From assembly GCF_001940455.1 (NCBI RefSeq), contig NZ_MKQR01000021.1, positions 124,001-188,000 on the forward strand: a stretch of DNA of 64,000 nucleotides, given 5' to 3'. Positions within the stretch are counted from its first letter, which is position 1. Every line of letters begins with the position of its first letter. This document shows, piece by piece, positions 51,899 to 60,689 of the stretch. This DNA comes from Actinokineospora bangkokensis (GTDB lineage Bacteria; Actinomycetota; Actinomycetes; Mycobacteriales; Pseudonocardiaceae). Under the pieces are notes generated by a model. It searched no databases. It saw nothing but the letters and a program-made list of their open reading frames with translations, and was not told where the DNA came from. The position numbers and the translations under genes were made by a program.

Positions 51899-51946
51899 GG
51901 GCGGGGCCCTGCGGCGATCATGAGCTGGGCGAGCGGGAAAAGCTGG
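51899..51946. repeat. Degenerate partial copy of the palindromic element
   Basis: GGGCGGGGCCCTGCGGCGATCATG and on to GAGCGGGAAAAGC match the left half of copy B with scattered changes and no right arm. It lies 225 bp from full copy C, in the gap upstream of the acyl-CoA ligase gene. No gene is supported in 51713-52402. Confidence 0.6.
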
Positions 51947-52170
51947 GGCCGCGGCCAAGAAGGAAAACCGGGAGGACACCGGTGTCTGGCGCCATGAGCC
52001 AGCTGGCCGAGTTGTCCACAGCCCTCTCGCGGTGGTCGAGTTTCGTCGCTCCCTGCCGGTAACGTTGAAAACAGGGGTCCCCTTGCCCGGGCTACCCCCG
52101 CGCCAGCATGAGCCACAGTGGCCCGAGAAGGCGACCACCCACCCAAGCCGAACCCGGACAACGAGCACCG

Positions 52171-52316
52171 CCCGGTTGGGTGGATCCGCTTGGCTGGGGA
52201 AGGCGATCATGTGCTACCCCAACGGGACGGGCGGGCGTCTTTTCAGCCCGCCTTTTCCCCGCCCGCAGCACATGATCGCCGTAGGGGCTCCAGCCAAGCG
52301 GATCCACCCAACCGGG
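52171..52316. repeat. Dispersed palindromic element, copy C (inverted)
   Basis: Same arms as copy B (CCCGGTTGGGTGGATCCGCTT...), but the asymmetric core is reverse-complemented relative to copies A and B, so the element is inserted in the opposite orientation. It lies 86 bp beyond the CHAT gene stop. Confidence 0.88.
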
Positions 52317-52402
52317 CCACCGACCCAACCCCCCGCTCTTCAAGAGCCCCGCGCAGCGGAGAACCGGCGCAGCCGGCAAGAGCCAGCGCAGCGGAAGAAA
52401 GG

Positions 52403-55012
52403 CTAGCCAGCGCCCAAGCAGATGAAGGGGCGGCGGTAGGGGTCCTGGGCGATGGTGGCGGCCAAAGCCCGAGCGGGGGTGGCGCCATCGGCCAAGGCCT
52501 GGTGGTACTCGGCCATGGCGTTGGCGGCGGCCGCGTCACCCACGCGGCTGGTGGCGGCCACCACGGTGCGCACCCCGCCCGCCAGCAGGGCGCCCGCGTA
52601 CCCCAGGGCCTCGTCCCCTGGGCGCACGTAGTTCAGCGCCAGCTCGCAGGCGGCGAGCACGACCTGCCTCGGGGGTTGGCGCAGGCGGGTGACCTCGTAG
52701 GCGAAGAGGGGGCCGTCGGCCAGTTCCAGGCGGGAGAACAGGGCGTTGGTGGGTTCGTGCTCACCGTGGGCGGCGAGGTGGGCCAGCGCGGCGCCGTCGA
52801 GGGAGTCGAGGACGGCGCTGACGGTGGCCGAGCGCTCGTCCATCAGCACCGCGCCGGGGTAGACCGCGAGCAACCGCTCGTCCTCCGCGACCTGGCCGGT
52901 CAGGTGCGGGCCCCTGGCCAGCAGGGTGGAGCCGCCTGAAGAGGCCGGGGACTCCTCGGCGGTGAGCCAGGCCGTCGCGGAGGGGGCGACGACGACCGAC
53001 CGTCCGCGCAGGGAGGGCAGGCTGCCCCACGGGACCGCGTAGAGGGGGCCGGTGGGCACGACGACGACCTCGCGGTCACCGATGCTGGGCAGCAGGGGGC
53101 GCAGGAGCTGGTCGTCGAGCTTGGCGGCGGAGCGGGCGGCGGAGGCCTTGACGACGTCGACGACCGGTGGGGGCAGCGTGTCGGGGGCCAGCACGTCGAG
53201 GTCGGCGTGCAGGCGGGCGGCCTGCTCGGCGGCCTCGGCGAAGTCCCCGAGGCGCAGCAGGTCGGTGTGGTCGGTGGTGGCGACGACGGCGAGCAGCTCG
53301 CCGTCGGTGGTGGCGAAGGAGACCAGGGCCCGGCGGCCCAGCGCGCCGGTGACGCGGGCGAGGGTGGCGACCGGGCGGGGGCTGCCGACGGCCACGGCCG
53401 ACCAGCCGCTCTGGTAGACCTCGCGCTCCAGCAGCGCGCTCTGCTTCTCCAGGCGGTCCACCGGCCTGCCCGCGAGCCGGGCCGACTGCACGGCGCGCTT
53501 GGTGTAGCGCAGCTCGGCCGCCTTGGCGGCGACCTGCGGGGGGAGGCTGACCGGCAGCGGTTCGTAGCGGTAGACCTGCGCGCGGGTGCGCTCCAGCCAG
53601 TCGAAGAGCACCCGGGCGTCGGGGCGGCGGCGGTCGAGGACGTGGCGCACGGCCAGCTCCCCGAGCTCCTGGCCGTGCACGGCGGTGCCGCACACCAGCT
53701 CCATGCCGCCCATCCGGTCGCGGACCTCGCCCAGCTCCTGCAGGCCCGCCCTGGCCTCGTCGAGGGCGCGGCGCGGGACCCCGGTCTCGATGGCCAGCTC
53801 CGCCCGGCACAGCCGCAGCAGCATCCGGTGGTCGACGGGGGTGGTCGAGCGGGGCCGGGGCACCTCGCGCAGCAGGGCGCGGGCGGCGTCGACCTCGCCG
53901 CGGCGCAGCAGCATGCGGGTGGCCAGCAGCAGGGCCAGGGCGCGCTCGTCGGACAGGCCCAGCTCGCCCAGCTCGGCGGCCAGCCGCTGCGCCCTGGCGA
54001 CCAGGGTGGCGGGCGGGGTGCGCCGGGTGTCGACCACCGACCAGGCCTGGGCGCGGACCGCGGCCAGTTCCGCGATGGCCGCCCAGCGCCGGTTGCCGCG
54101 CTTGGTGAACCCGTCGCGGGCGGCCCTGGCGCGCTTCTGCGCCGCGTCCGGGTCGCCGCCGAGCAGGGCCGCGGCGGCGCGGGCGACCTGGGCCTCGGCC
54201 AGGTCCTGCCCGCCGCGCTGCTTGCGCAGCACCGGCAGCGCCTCGTCGAGGTTGCGGGCGGCCTCGTCGGCCAGGCCCGCGGCGAGCATCGCGCGGGCCT
54301 GGTCCAGGCGCACCACCGGCAGCAGGCTCGGGGCCAGGTCGGCGCAGATGCGGGCGGACTCCTCGTAGCGGCGCAGCGCGGTGGGCATGTCGCCGGAGAG
54401 GTAAGCCAGGTAGCCCTGGTTGTGCCGGGCCTTCATGGCGATGATCGGGTCGAGGTCGTGCTCGGCGACCAGCCGCGCGCACCGCTCGGCCTCGGCGTCG
54501 GCGGCGGTGGTGGCGCCCAGGCCGATGTGCGCGAGGCTGCGGTTGAGGTGCAGGATCGCCAGCACGCTGGGCTGCCCGACGCCCGCGGCGAGGTCGCGCT
54601 CCAGCTCGTCGGCGATCTCGTCTAGGGTGCCCAGGCCCTCCTCGGTGCGCCCCACCCGGATGAGCTGGAAACCCCGCTGCTCGCGGGAGAGCAGGTGCAA
54701 CTCCTTGCGCAGCACCGGGTCGGCCAGGTCGTCGAGCAGCCGGTCGGCGGCGTCGAGCCGGGCCAGGCCGCGGTCGACCTCGCCCACCTCGGTGTCGGCG
54801 TAGGAGGCGGTGACCAGCACCCGGATGCGCACGGCGAGCAGGTCCTGGTCGGCGGGGGCGCGGGCGATGAGCTCCAGCGCCTGCTCGGCCAGCGACCGGG
54901 CGGTGGCGAACTGGTAGGCGTAGACCGCCTTGCGCTCGCGCTCCCACAGGGCGGTGGCGCGGGACAGGGCGGTCCGCCCGCGCGCCCGCACCGCCCCAGG
55001 TCGACCCGCCAT
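52403..55012 (-). CDS. TPR-CHAT caspase-like protease
   Basis: An 869-residue protein. Residues ~20-480 are helical repeats of TPR type (AVYAYQFATARSLAEQALEL, NQGYLAYLSGDMPTALRRYEES, and others). The C-terminal ~300 residues are a CHAT domain, a clan CD (caspase/separase-like) protease; the catalytic His is in LAAHGEH (~749) and Cys in VLAACELA (~789), both intact. No signal peptide or membrane segment. A TACTGT -10 at 55019-55024 lies 6 nt before the ATG, so it may have its own leaderless transcript. It is immediately downstream of a cytoplasmic S8 protease gene. Known CHAT proteins act in conflict systems by cutting effectors after a trigger; its target here is unknown. Confidence 0.88.
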   Translation of the reverse strand: MAGRPGAVRARGRTALSRATALWERERKAVYAYQFATARSLAEQALELIARAPADQDLLAVRIRVLVTASYADTEVGEVDRGLARLDAADRLLDDLADPVLRKELHLLSREQRGFQLIRVGRTEEGLGTLDEIADELERDLAAGVGQPSVLAILHLNRSLAHIGLGATTAADAEAERCARLVAEHDLDPIIAMKARHNQGYLAYLSGDMPTALRRYEESARICADLAPSLLPVVRLDQARAMLAAGLADEAARNLDEALPVLRKQRGGQDLAEAQVARAAAALLGGDPDAAQKRARAARDGFTKRGNRRWAAIAELAAVRAQAWSVVDTRRTPPATLVARAQRLAAELGELGLSDERALALLLATRMLLRRGEVDAARALLREVPRPRSTTPVDHRMLLRLCRAELAIETGVPRRALDEARAGLQELGEVRDRMGGMELVCGTAVHGQELGELAVRHVLDRRRPDARVLFDWLERTRAQVYRYEPLPVSLPPQVAAKAAELRYTKRAVQSARLAGRPVDRLEKQSALLEREVYQSGWSAVAVGSPRPVATLARVTGALGRRALVSFATTDGELLAVVATTDHTDLLRLGDFAEAAEQAARLHADLDVLAPDTLPPPVVDVVKASAARSAAKLDDQLLRPLLPSIGDREVVVVPTGPLYAVPWGSLPSLRGRSVVVAPSATAWLTAEESPASSGGSTLLARGPHLTGQVAEDERLLAVYPGAVLMDERSATVSAVLDSLDGAALAHLAAHGEHEPTNALFSRLELADGPLFAYEVTRLRQPPRQVVLAACELALNYVRPGDEALGYAGALLAGGVRTVVAATSRVGDAAAANAMAEYHQALADGATPARALAATIAQDPYRRPFICLGAG

Positions 55013-55057
55013 GGGGTGACAGTACCCACCGGCGCACGCGCGTTGTCCCGGGCGTTG

Positions 55058-55107
55058 CGCGCCTCAGCCGTCCGGTCGGGCGCGCTGGACCGGACGGCTG
55101 AGGCGCG
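55058..55107 (-). terminator. Terminator between the S8 and CHAT protease genes
   Basis: A 20 bp perfect stem (from CGCGCCTCAGCCG to its complement) with a 10 nt loop, 7 bp after the S8 stop. No U-tract. It should at least lower read-through into the CHAT gene. Confidence 0.7.
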
Positions 55108-55113
55108 AACCGG

Positions 55114-56814
55114 TCAGTCCGTGATCCAGCCCAGGCCGCGCAGGTCGCCGTCGGTGGCCTCCAGCGCGGTGCGGGCGCGGGCCACCCGGTCGGCGTCGGA
55201 GGTGGCGTCCTCGGACTCGACCAGCCTGCGCGCGAGCATGCCCGCCACCACCGGGGTGGCGAAGGAGGTGCCCGCCCACACCGCGAACCCGGTGGTGAGG
55301 TCGTCCGGGTCGGGCGAGGTGCGCGCCATCCGGGGGTTGCCGTCGCCGGGGGTGGACAGCCCGCAGCCCTCGGGGCCCTGCCACAGCGGCACGGTGGAGA
55401 CCACGGCGTTGCCCGGGGCCCAGCGGGTGACCCAGTCGCCCTCGTTGGAGAAGGCGGCGACGGTGCGGCCGGAGGCGTTGAGCGCGCCGACGGCGACCAG
55501 CAGCGGGTTGGTGGTGTTGGAGCCGTCGGGGTTGAGCGCCAGGGCGGCGGGGACGAACGGGCGGGTGGTGGCGTCGTTGCCCGCGGCGGCGACCACGACC
55601 ACGCCCATGTCGGTCAGCTTGCGCACGGCCTCGGCCAGCAGCAGCCCGGTCTGGTGGTCGGTGTGCTCGGGGTAGAAGCCCAGCGACACCGACACCACGT
55701 CCACCAGGTCCGCGGTGACGCCGTTGTCCAGGGCGTTGCGCACCCGCTGGCGCAGCCACTCCAGGGCCAGCAGCACCGAGGCGTCGGTGGTGATGCCGTC
55801 GGTGTGCAGCACGCGCAGGGACAGCACGCGCGAGTCGGGGCAGTTCTGGAACACCAGGCCGCTGACGAAGGTGCCGTGCCCGGAGTGCGAGTCGGTGACC
55901 CCCAGCAGCGGCTGGAGCACGTCGCGCTGCTCGGTCGGGGACACCAGGGTGGGCATGACCCCGCCGGTGGCGTCGGTCAGCGTGGACTCCAGGTCGGCCA
56001 GCAGCAGCTGGAACTCCGGCGACACCTCGACCACCGGGTCCTCGGCCACCGGGCCGACCCGCAGCCACGGGTGCTCGCCGATGCCGGTGTCGAGCACCGC
56101 CACCACCGGGCGGCGCCCGGAGGGCAGGGTGGTCGGGTCGGCGGTGCGGTGCGGCTCGGGCAGGAACACCCGCACCGGGTTGCGCGCGCCGGTGGCCATG
56201 GCGACCCCGCCGCCGCCGACGCCGGAGCCGAACGGCACGCCCGACCCGAACGGCACACCGGACCCGAACGGCACACCGGAGCCGAAGGGCACGCCCGAGC
56301 CGAACGGGGCGCCCTCCATCTCCACCGCGGCGGCGTGGGTCAGGTGCTCCAGGCCGATGCCGTCCAGCAGCTCGTCGTCGAACTTGCGGCGCAGGCGCAC
56401 CAGCACCCGCCAGGGGTCGGGGGTCGCGTCGGCGAGGGAGTCCTCCAGGCAGCGCAGCAGCACCGGCACCGCGTAGCCGGGGTCGAACGCGGCGACGGCG
56501 GCCTGCCAGCGCTCGGTGGCGGGCAACCGCACGACCAGCTCGGCGCCCAGCGGGGCCAGGGCGGCGTTGAACTCCGCGATCCGCTCGGGGTCGGTGGCCA
56601 GGCGCAGCGGCACCAGCAGGGTGTCGGCCCGGTAGGCGGTGGAGTCGGGCCTGCGGTGGTCGCGGCCCGGCAGTGCGGTGGCGGGGTTGAGGAACCGCGC
56701 GCGGTGGCGCAGGAGCACCGAGGAGGACGGGCCCGCCACCTCGGACACGCCGAGCGCGTCCGCGCCGTCGGCGTCGGTGGTCTGCTGGTCGCCGCTTGGG
56801 CTCATGCTCGCCAT
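55114..56814 (-). CDS. Cytoplasmic subtilisin-like (S8) protease next to CHAT
   Basis: A 566-residue S8 protease with the catalytic triad Asp ~242 (VVAVLDTGIG), His ~313 (SGHGTFVSG) and Ser ~517 (WAGTSFATP); the oxyanion Asn is in AAAGND. Unlike secreted subtilisins it has no signal peptide or propeptide-like region. Residues 1-~165 form an unrecognised N-terminal domain, then five PFGSGV repeats (170-199), then the protease domain, with a ~70-residue Asp-to-His spacer. ATG with GGGGTGG upstream is favoured; an in-frame GTG at 56886 would add 24 residues. The CHAT gene follows 101 bp downstream. Confidence 0.87.
   Translation of the reverse strand: MASMSPSGDQQTTDADGADALGVSEVAGPSSSVLLRHRARFLNPATALPGRDHRRPDSTAYRADTLLVPLRLATDPERIAEFNAALAPLGAELVVRLPATERWQAAVAAFDPGYAVPVLLRCLEDSLADATPDPWRVLVRLRRKFDDELLDGIGLEHLTHAAAVEMEGAPFGSGVPFGSGVPFGSGVPFGSGVPFGSGVGGGGVAMATGARNPVRVFLPEPHRTADPTTLPSGRRPVVAVLDTGIGEHPWLRVGPVAEDPVVEVSPEFQLLLADLESTLTDATGGVMPTLVSPTEQRDVLQPLLGVTDSHSGHGTFVSGLVFQNCPDSRVLSLRVLHTDGITTDASVLLALEWLRQRVRNALDNGVTADLVDVVSVSLGFYPEHTDHQTGLLLAEAVRKLTDMGVVVVAAAGNDATTRPFVPAALALNPDGSNTTNPLLVAVGALNASGRTVAAFSNEGDWVTRWAPGNAVVSTVPLWQGPEGCGLSTPGDGNPRMARTSPDPDDLTTGFAVWAGTSFATPVVAGMLARRLVESEDATSDADRVARARTALEATDGDLRGLGWITD
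56218..56307 (-). repeat. Five 18 bp repeats encoding PFGSGV
   Basis: Perfect-length in-frame tandem array (5 x 18 bp) inside the S8 protease gene, with only silent or third-base changes among units. It forms a flexible Gly/Ser linker just before the catalytic domain. Copy number could vary between strains. Confidence 0.9.
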
Positions 56815-57317
56815 GGATAGCCACCCCGGTGCAGGTTGCAGGTTGTCGGTCACGGCCGGTGCGCGGTCACGCACCCGTCCGCTCACGGGTAGTAGAGCAG
56901 GACGGCCGCCATCAGATACGTCGATGGAGCAACTGCGTGCGTAACGGGTGAACGCCGACCTGTTTCACGACTGGATCCGCCACAAAATGTGATCAGCCCC
57001 GTCACTCACCCACCCGATCAGCCCATGCCGGTGTGACGTGGGCCGATCCGCCGTGGGGACGACCGGCGGTGCGGTAGACGTCGTCACTCAGGTGAGCGAC
57101 GCCGTTCGGGCTGACCCGCGCGGGTGCCGGAGGACTTTTTCCCGGTCGCCGGGGCACGCGCTCGCCGGAACCAGTTCCGGCCCGCCTCGCGCTCCCCTCG
57201 CGGCCCGCTGGTCATCCGGTCGCGGGCACCCGGCGGGCACGCAGGGTGACCGGTGGTGCGGGGCGCGGCCGGGGATAGGGTCGCGTGGTCCCGGCCCAGA
57301 GCAGAGCAGGAGAACCC

Positions 57318-58271
57318 GTGCGCGCCATCCAGATCACCGAGTTCGGCGGCCCCGAGGTGCTGGTGCCCACCGAGCTGCCCGACCCCGTGCCGGGCGAGGG
57401 GGAGGTGCTGCTGGAGGTGTCGCGGGCGGGCATCAACTACGCCGACACGCACAACGCCGAGAACAGCTACCTGGCCCCCGCCTCGCTCCCGCTGGTGCCC
57501 GGCAACGAGGTCGTCGGCACCACCCCGGACGGCAGGCGGCTGGTGTCGATGCTCAACGCGGGCGGGTACGCCGAGCGGGCCGCGGCGCCGCTGGCGATGA
57601 GCTTCGAGGTGCCCGACGGCGTCGACGACCTCACCGCGCTGGGCCTGGTGGTGCAGGGGACGACGGCGTGGCTGCTGCTGCGCACCGCCGCGCACCTCGA
57701 ACCCGGCGAGTCGGTGCTCGTGCACGCGGCCGCGGGCGGGGTCGGCACGCTGGCGGTGCAGCTGGCCAAGGCCATGGGCGCGGGTCGGGTCATCGCCTCG
57801 GCGAGCACCCAGGACAAGCGCGACCTCGCCCTGTCGCTGGGCGCGGACGCGGCCATCGACCCGGCCGAGGAGGACCTGGTCGGGGCCATCCGGGCGGCCA
57901 ACGGCGGCAAGCGGGTCGACGTGGTGCTGGAGATGACCGGCGGGCGGGTCACCGACCAGAGCATCGCCGCGCTGGCCCCGCTGGGGCGCCTGGCGTTCTT
58001 CGGCATGGCCAGCCGGGAGCAGCCCAAGCCGGTGAAGCTGCCGTCGCTGCTGTCGCACTCGACGACGGTCAGCGGGCTGTGGCTGCCGCACGCCTTCGGC
58101 AAGCCGGGACTGATGCAGCGGGCGGTCGACGAGCTGATGGCCGCCGCGCTGGAGGGCAGCCTGAAGGTGGTCGGCGGCGGGGAGTACGCGCTGGCCGACG
58201 CCCGCACCGCGCACGAGGACCTGCGGGCGCGCCGGACCGTGGGCAAGCTGCTGCTGGACCCGACCCGCTGA
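57318..58271 (+). CDS. NADPH:quinone oxidoreductase-like (zinc-less MDR)
   Basis: A 317-residue medium-chain reductase of the quinone-oxidoreductase branch: start MRAIQITEFGGPEVLVPTELPDP, a Rossmann motif VLVHAAAGGVGTLAVQLAKAMGA, and no zinc-binding cysteines. GTG with AGGAGA 5 nt upstream. The 431-503 bp before it (from 56815/56887) shows only the divergent S8 leader region and no supported gene; a TAGGGT box lies ~40 bp upstream of the start. Substrate unknown. Confidence 0.9.
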   Translation: MRAIQITEFGGPEVLVPTELPDPVPGEGEVLLEVSRAGINYADTHNAENSYLAPASLPLVPGNEVVGTTPDGRRLVSMLNAGGYAERAAAPLAMSFEVPDGVDDLTALGLVVQGTTAWLLLRTAAHLEPGESVLVHAAAGGVGTLAVQLAKAMGAGRVIASASTQDKRDLALSLGADAAIDPAEEDLVGAIRAANGGKRVDVVLEMTGGRVTDQSIAALAPLGRLAFFGMASREQPKPVKLPSLLSHSTTVSGLWLPHAFGKPGLMQRAVDELMAAALEGSLKVVGGGEYALADARTAHEDLRARRTVGKLLLDPTR

Positions 58272-58332
58272 CCCGCGGCCCGTGCGCGGGCGCCCGCCCG
58301 GGGCGTCCTCGCGGCGGGCCGGAGAGCACGGC

Positions 58333-59421
58333 CTAGCTGGTCGCGGAGATCATCCCGCTGCCGAGGACGACGTCGCCGCCGGGGTCCGGGCGGTAGAGCA
58401 CCACCGCCTGCCCCGGGGCCACGCCGGTCAGCCGCGCCGACGGGCGCACCACGAGCGCGCCCCCGGCGAACGAGGCGCGCGCGGCGGACGTGCCGCCGTG
58501 CGCGCGCACCTGGGCCACGCACTCCACCTCGCCCGCCAGCGCCTGCCCGGAGGGCCACACCGGCCGGTGGGCGACGATCTCGCGCACGGCCAGCCGCTCG
58601 GCCGGACCCACCCGCACGGTGGCGGTCACCGGCTCCAGCGACAGCACGTAGCGCGGCTTGCCGTCCGGGGCCGGGGCGTCGATGCCCAGGCCGTGCCGCT
58701 GGCCGACGGTGAACCCGTGCACCCCGGCGTGCACGCCGAGCACCGCGCCGGTCGCGTCGTCGACGAGCTGACCGGGGCGGTCACCGAGCTTGCCGCGCAG
58801 GAACCCGCGGGTGTCGCCGTCGGGGATGAAGCAGATGTCGTAGCTGTCCGGCTTCTCCGCGACCGCGAGCCCGCGCGCCTGCGCCTCGGCGCGCACGTCG
58901 GACTTCACCGAGCCGCCGAGCGGGAACAGCGCGTGCGCGAGCTGGTCGGGGGTCAGCGAGGCCAGCACGTAGGACTGGTCCTTGCCCAGGTCGGCGGCGC
59001 GGCGCAGCTCCGGGCGCCCGTCGACCACGGCGAGCCGGGCGTAGTGCCCGGTGCAGACCGCGTCGAAGCCCAGCGCCACCGCCTTGTCCAGCAGCGCCTC
59101 GAACTTGATCCGCTCGTTGCACTTCAGGCACGGGTTGGGGGTGCGGCCCGCGGCGTACTCGGCGACGAAGTCGTCGACGACGTCCTCGGTGAACCGCTCG
59201 GCGAAGTCCCAGACGTAGAACGGGATGCCGAGCAGGTCGGCCACCCGGCGGGCGTCGTGGGCGTCCTCCACCGTGCAGCAGCCCCGGGACCCGGTGCGCA
59301 GCGTGCCGGGCTTGGCCGACAGGGCCAGGTGCACGCCGGTGACGTCGTGGCCCGCCTCGACCGCCCGCGCCGCGGCCACGGCCGAGTCGACCCCACCGCT
59401 CATCGCCGCCAGGACCCGCAC
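58333..59421 (-). CDS. mnmA: tRNA-specific 2-thiouridylase
   Basis: A 362-residue enzyme making s2U34 in tRNA-Glu, -Gln and -Lys. The PP-loop is [18 protein letters not shown]; the catalytic cysteine pair lies in [12 protein letters not shown] and [16 protein letters not shown]. The sulfur comes from the adjacent IscS, whose stop precedes this GTG start by 1 bp. The GTG ([10 protein letters not shown]) is the conserved start. Confidence 0.96.
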   Translation of the reverse strand: MRVLAAMSGGVDSAVAAARAVEAGHDVTGVHLALSAKPGTLRTGSRGCCTVEDAHDARRVADLLGIPFYVWDFAERFTEDVVDDFVAEYAAGRTPNPCLKCNERIKFEALLDKAVALGFDAVCTGHYARLAVVDGRPELRRAADLGKDQSYVLASLTPDQLAHALFPLGGSVKSDVRAEAQARGLAVAEKPDSYDICFIPDGDTRGFLRGKLGDRPGQLVDDATGAVLGVHAGVHGFTVGQRHGLGIDAPAPDGKPRYVLSLEPVTATVRVGPAERLAVREIVAHRPVWPSGQALAGEVECVAQVRAHGGTSAARASFAGGALVVRPSARLTGVAPGQAVVLYRPDPGGDVVLGSGMISATS

Positions 59422-59422
59422 G

Positions 59423-60640
59423 TCAGACCTCCGCCGCGCGGCGCCTGCGCAGGCCCGCCAGGCCCGCGCTGCGCGCCCGCTCGACCACCGGGCCGATGGC
59501 CTCGGCCAGCGCCCGCACGTCGGCGACGGTGGAGGTGTGGCCGAGGGAGAACCGCAGCGAGCCGCGGGCCAGCGCGGGCTCCACGCCCATGGCCAGCAGC
59601 ACGTGGCTGGGCTGGGCCACGCCCGCGGTGCAGGCCGAGCCGGTGGAGCACTCGATGCCCCGGGCGTCGAGCAGCATGAGCAGGCTGTCGCCCTCGCAGC
59701 CGGGGAAGGTCAGGTGCGCGTTGCCCGGCAGCCGCGACGGGCCGTCGTCCACGGCGGACTCGCCGGGGTCGCCGTTGAGCACCGCGTCGGGCACCCGCGC
59801 GAGCACGCCCGCGACCAGCTCGTCGCGCAGCGCGGCCAGCCGGGCGGCGCGCTCGGCGCGCTGGGCCACCGCGACCTCGACCGCGACGGCCATGGCGGCG
59901 ATCGCCGGGACGTCGAGGGTGCCCGAGCGCACGTCGCGCTCCTGCCCGCCGCCGTGCGCGACCGGTGTGCACGCCACGTCGCGGGCCAGCAGCAGCGCGC
60001 CGACGCCGTAGGGGCCGCCGACCTTGTGCCCGCTGATGGTGAGCGCGGAGGCGCCGCTGGCGGCGAAGTCCACCGGCACGGCGCCCACGGCCTGCACGGC
60101 GTCGGTGTGGAACGGGATGCCGTGCGCGGCGCAGGTGCCCGCCAGCTCGCGCACCGGGTTGACCGTGCCAACCTCGTTGTTCGCCCACATCACGCTGACC
60201 AGGGCCACCTCGTCGGGGGCCTCGGCGATGGCCGCGCGCAGGGTGTCCTCGTGCACGCGGCCGAAGTCGTCGACCTCCAGGAGGGTGACCTCGGCGCCCT
60301 CGTGCTCGGCCAGCCACAGCGCGGCGTCGAGCACGGCGTGGTGCTCCACCGCCGACACCAGCACCCTCGTGCGCCGGGGGTCCTGGGCCCGCCGCGCCCA
60401 GAAGATGCCCTTGACCGCGAGGTTGTCGCTCTCGGTGCCCCCGGAGGTGAACAGCACCTCCGACGGCCGGGCGCCCAGCGCGCCCGCGATGGACTCCCTG
60501 GCCTCCTCGACGGCGCGCCGCGCGCGGCGGCCGGAGGTGTGCAGCGACGAGGCGTTGCCGGGGGTGGTCAACGCCGAGGTCAGGGCGGCCACCGCCTCCG
60601 GGAGGATCGGCGTGGTCGCTGCGTGGTCGAGATAGGTCAT
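59423..60640 (-). CDS. iscS: Cysteine desulfurase (IscS/NifS type)
   Basis: A 405-residue PLP enzyme releasing sulfur from cysteine. [20 protein letters not shown] at the start; PLP Lys in [18 protein letters not shown]; active-site Cys loop [17 protein letters not shown] lies 4 nt before the ATG. It feeds MnmA, 1 bp downstream, for tRNA thiolation. Confidence 0.96.
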   Translation of the reverse strand: MTYLDHAATTPILPEAVAALTSALTTPGNASSLHTSGRRARRAVEEARESIAGALGARPSEVLFTSGGTESDNLAVKGIFWARRAQDPRRTRVLVSAVEHHAVLDAALWLAEHEGAEVTLLEVDDFGRVHEDTLRAAIAEAPDEVALVSVMWANNEVGTVNPVRELAGTCAAHGIPFHTDAVQAVGAVPVDFAASGASALTISGHKVGGPYGVGALLLARDVACTPVAHGGGQERDVRSGTLDVPAIAAMAVAVEVAVAQRAERAARLAALRDELVAGVLARVPDAVLNGDPGESAVDDGPSRLPGNAHLTFPGCEGDSLLMLLDARGIECSTGSACTAGVAQPSHVLLAMGVEPALARGSLRFSLGHTSTVADVRALAEAIGPVVERARSAGLAGLRRRRAAEV

Positions 60641-60689
60641 CGCACTCCCCAGGGTAGACCGCCGCGCGCGGTCGGCGGAACGAGCCACC

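Noticed and set aside
51766-52062. 98-codon frame upstream of the acyl-CoA ligase gene
   Set aside because: Arg/Pro-rich, no ribosome-binding site or domain; overlaps the decayed repeat.
52092-52379. Short frames over the palindromic elements encoding a shared peptide (FSPPFPRPQHMIAVGAP)
   Set aside because: The same peptide appears at copies A, B and C only because the DNA repeat is read in the same frame; no start signals or codon bias support genes.
56218-56307. Regular 18 bp repeats considered as a CRISPR
   Set aside because: No spacers; units are contiguous, in frame and encode PFGSGV.
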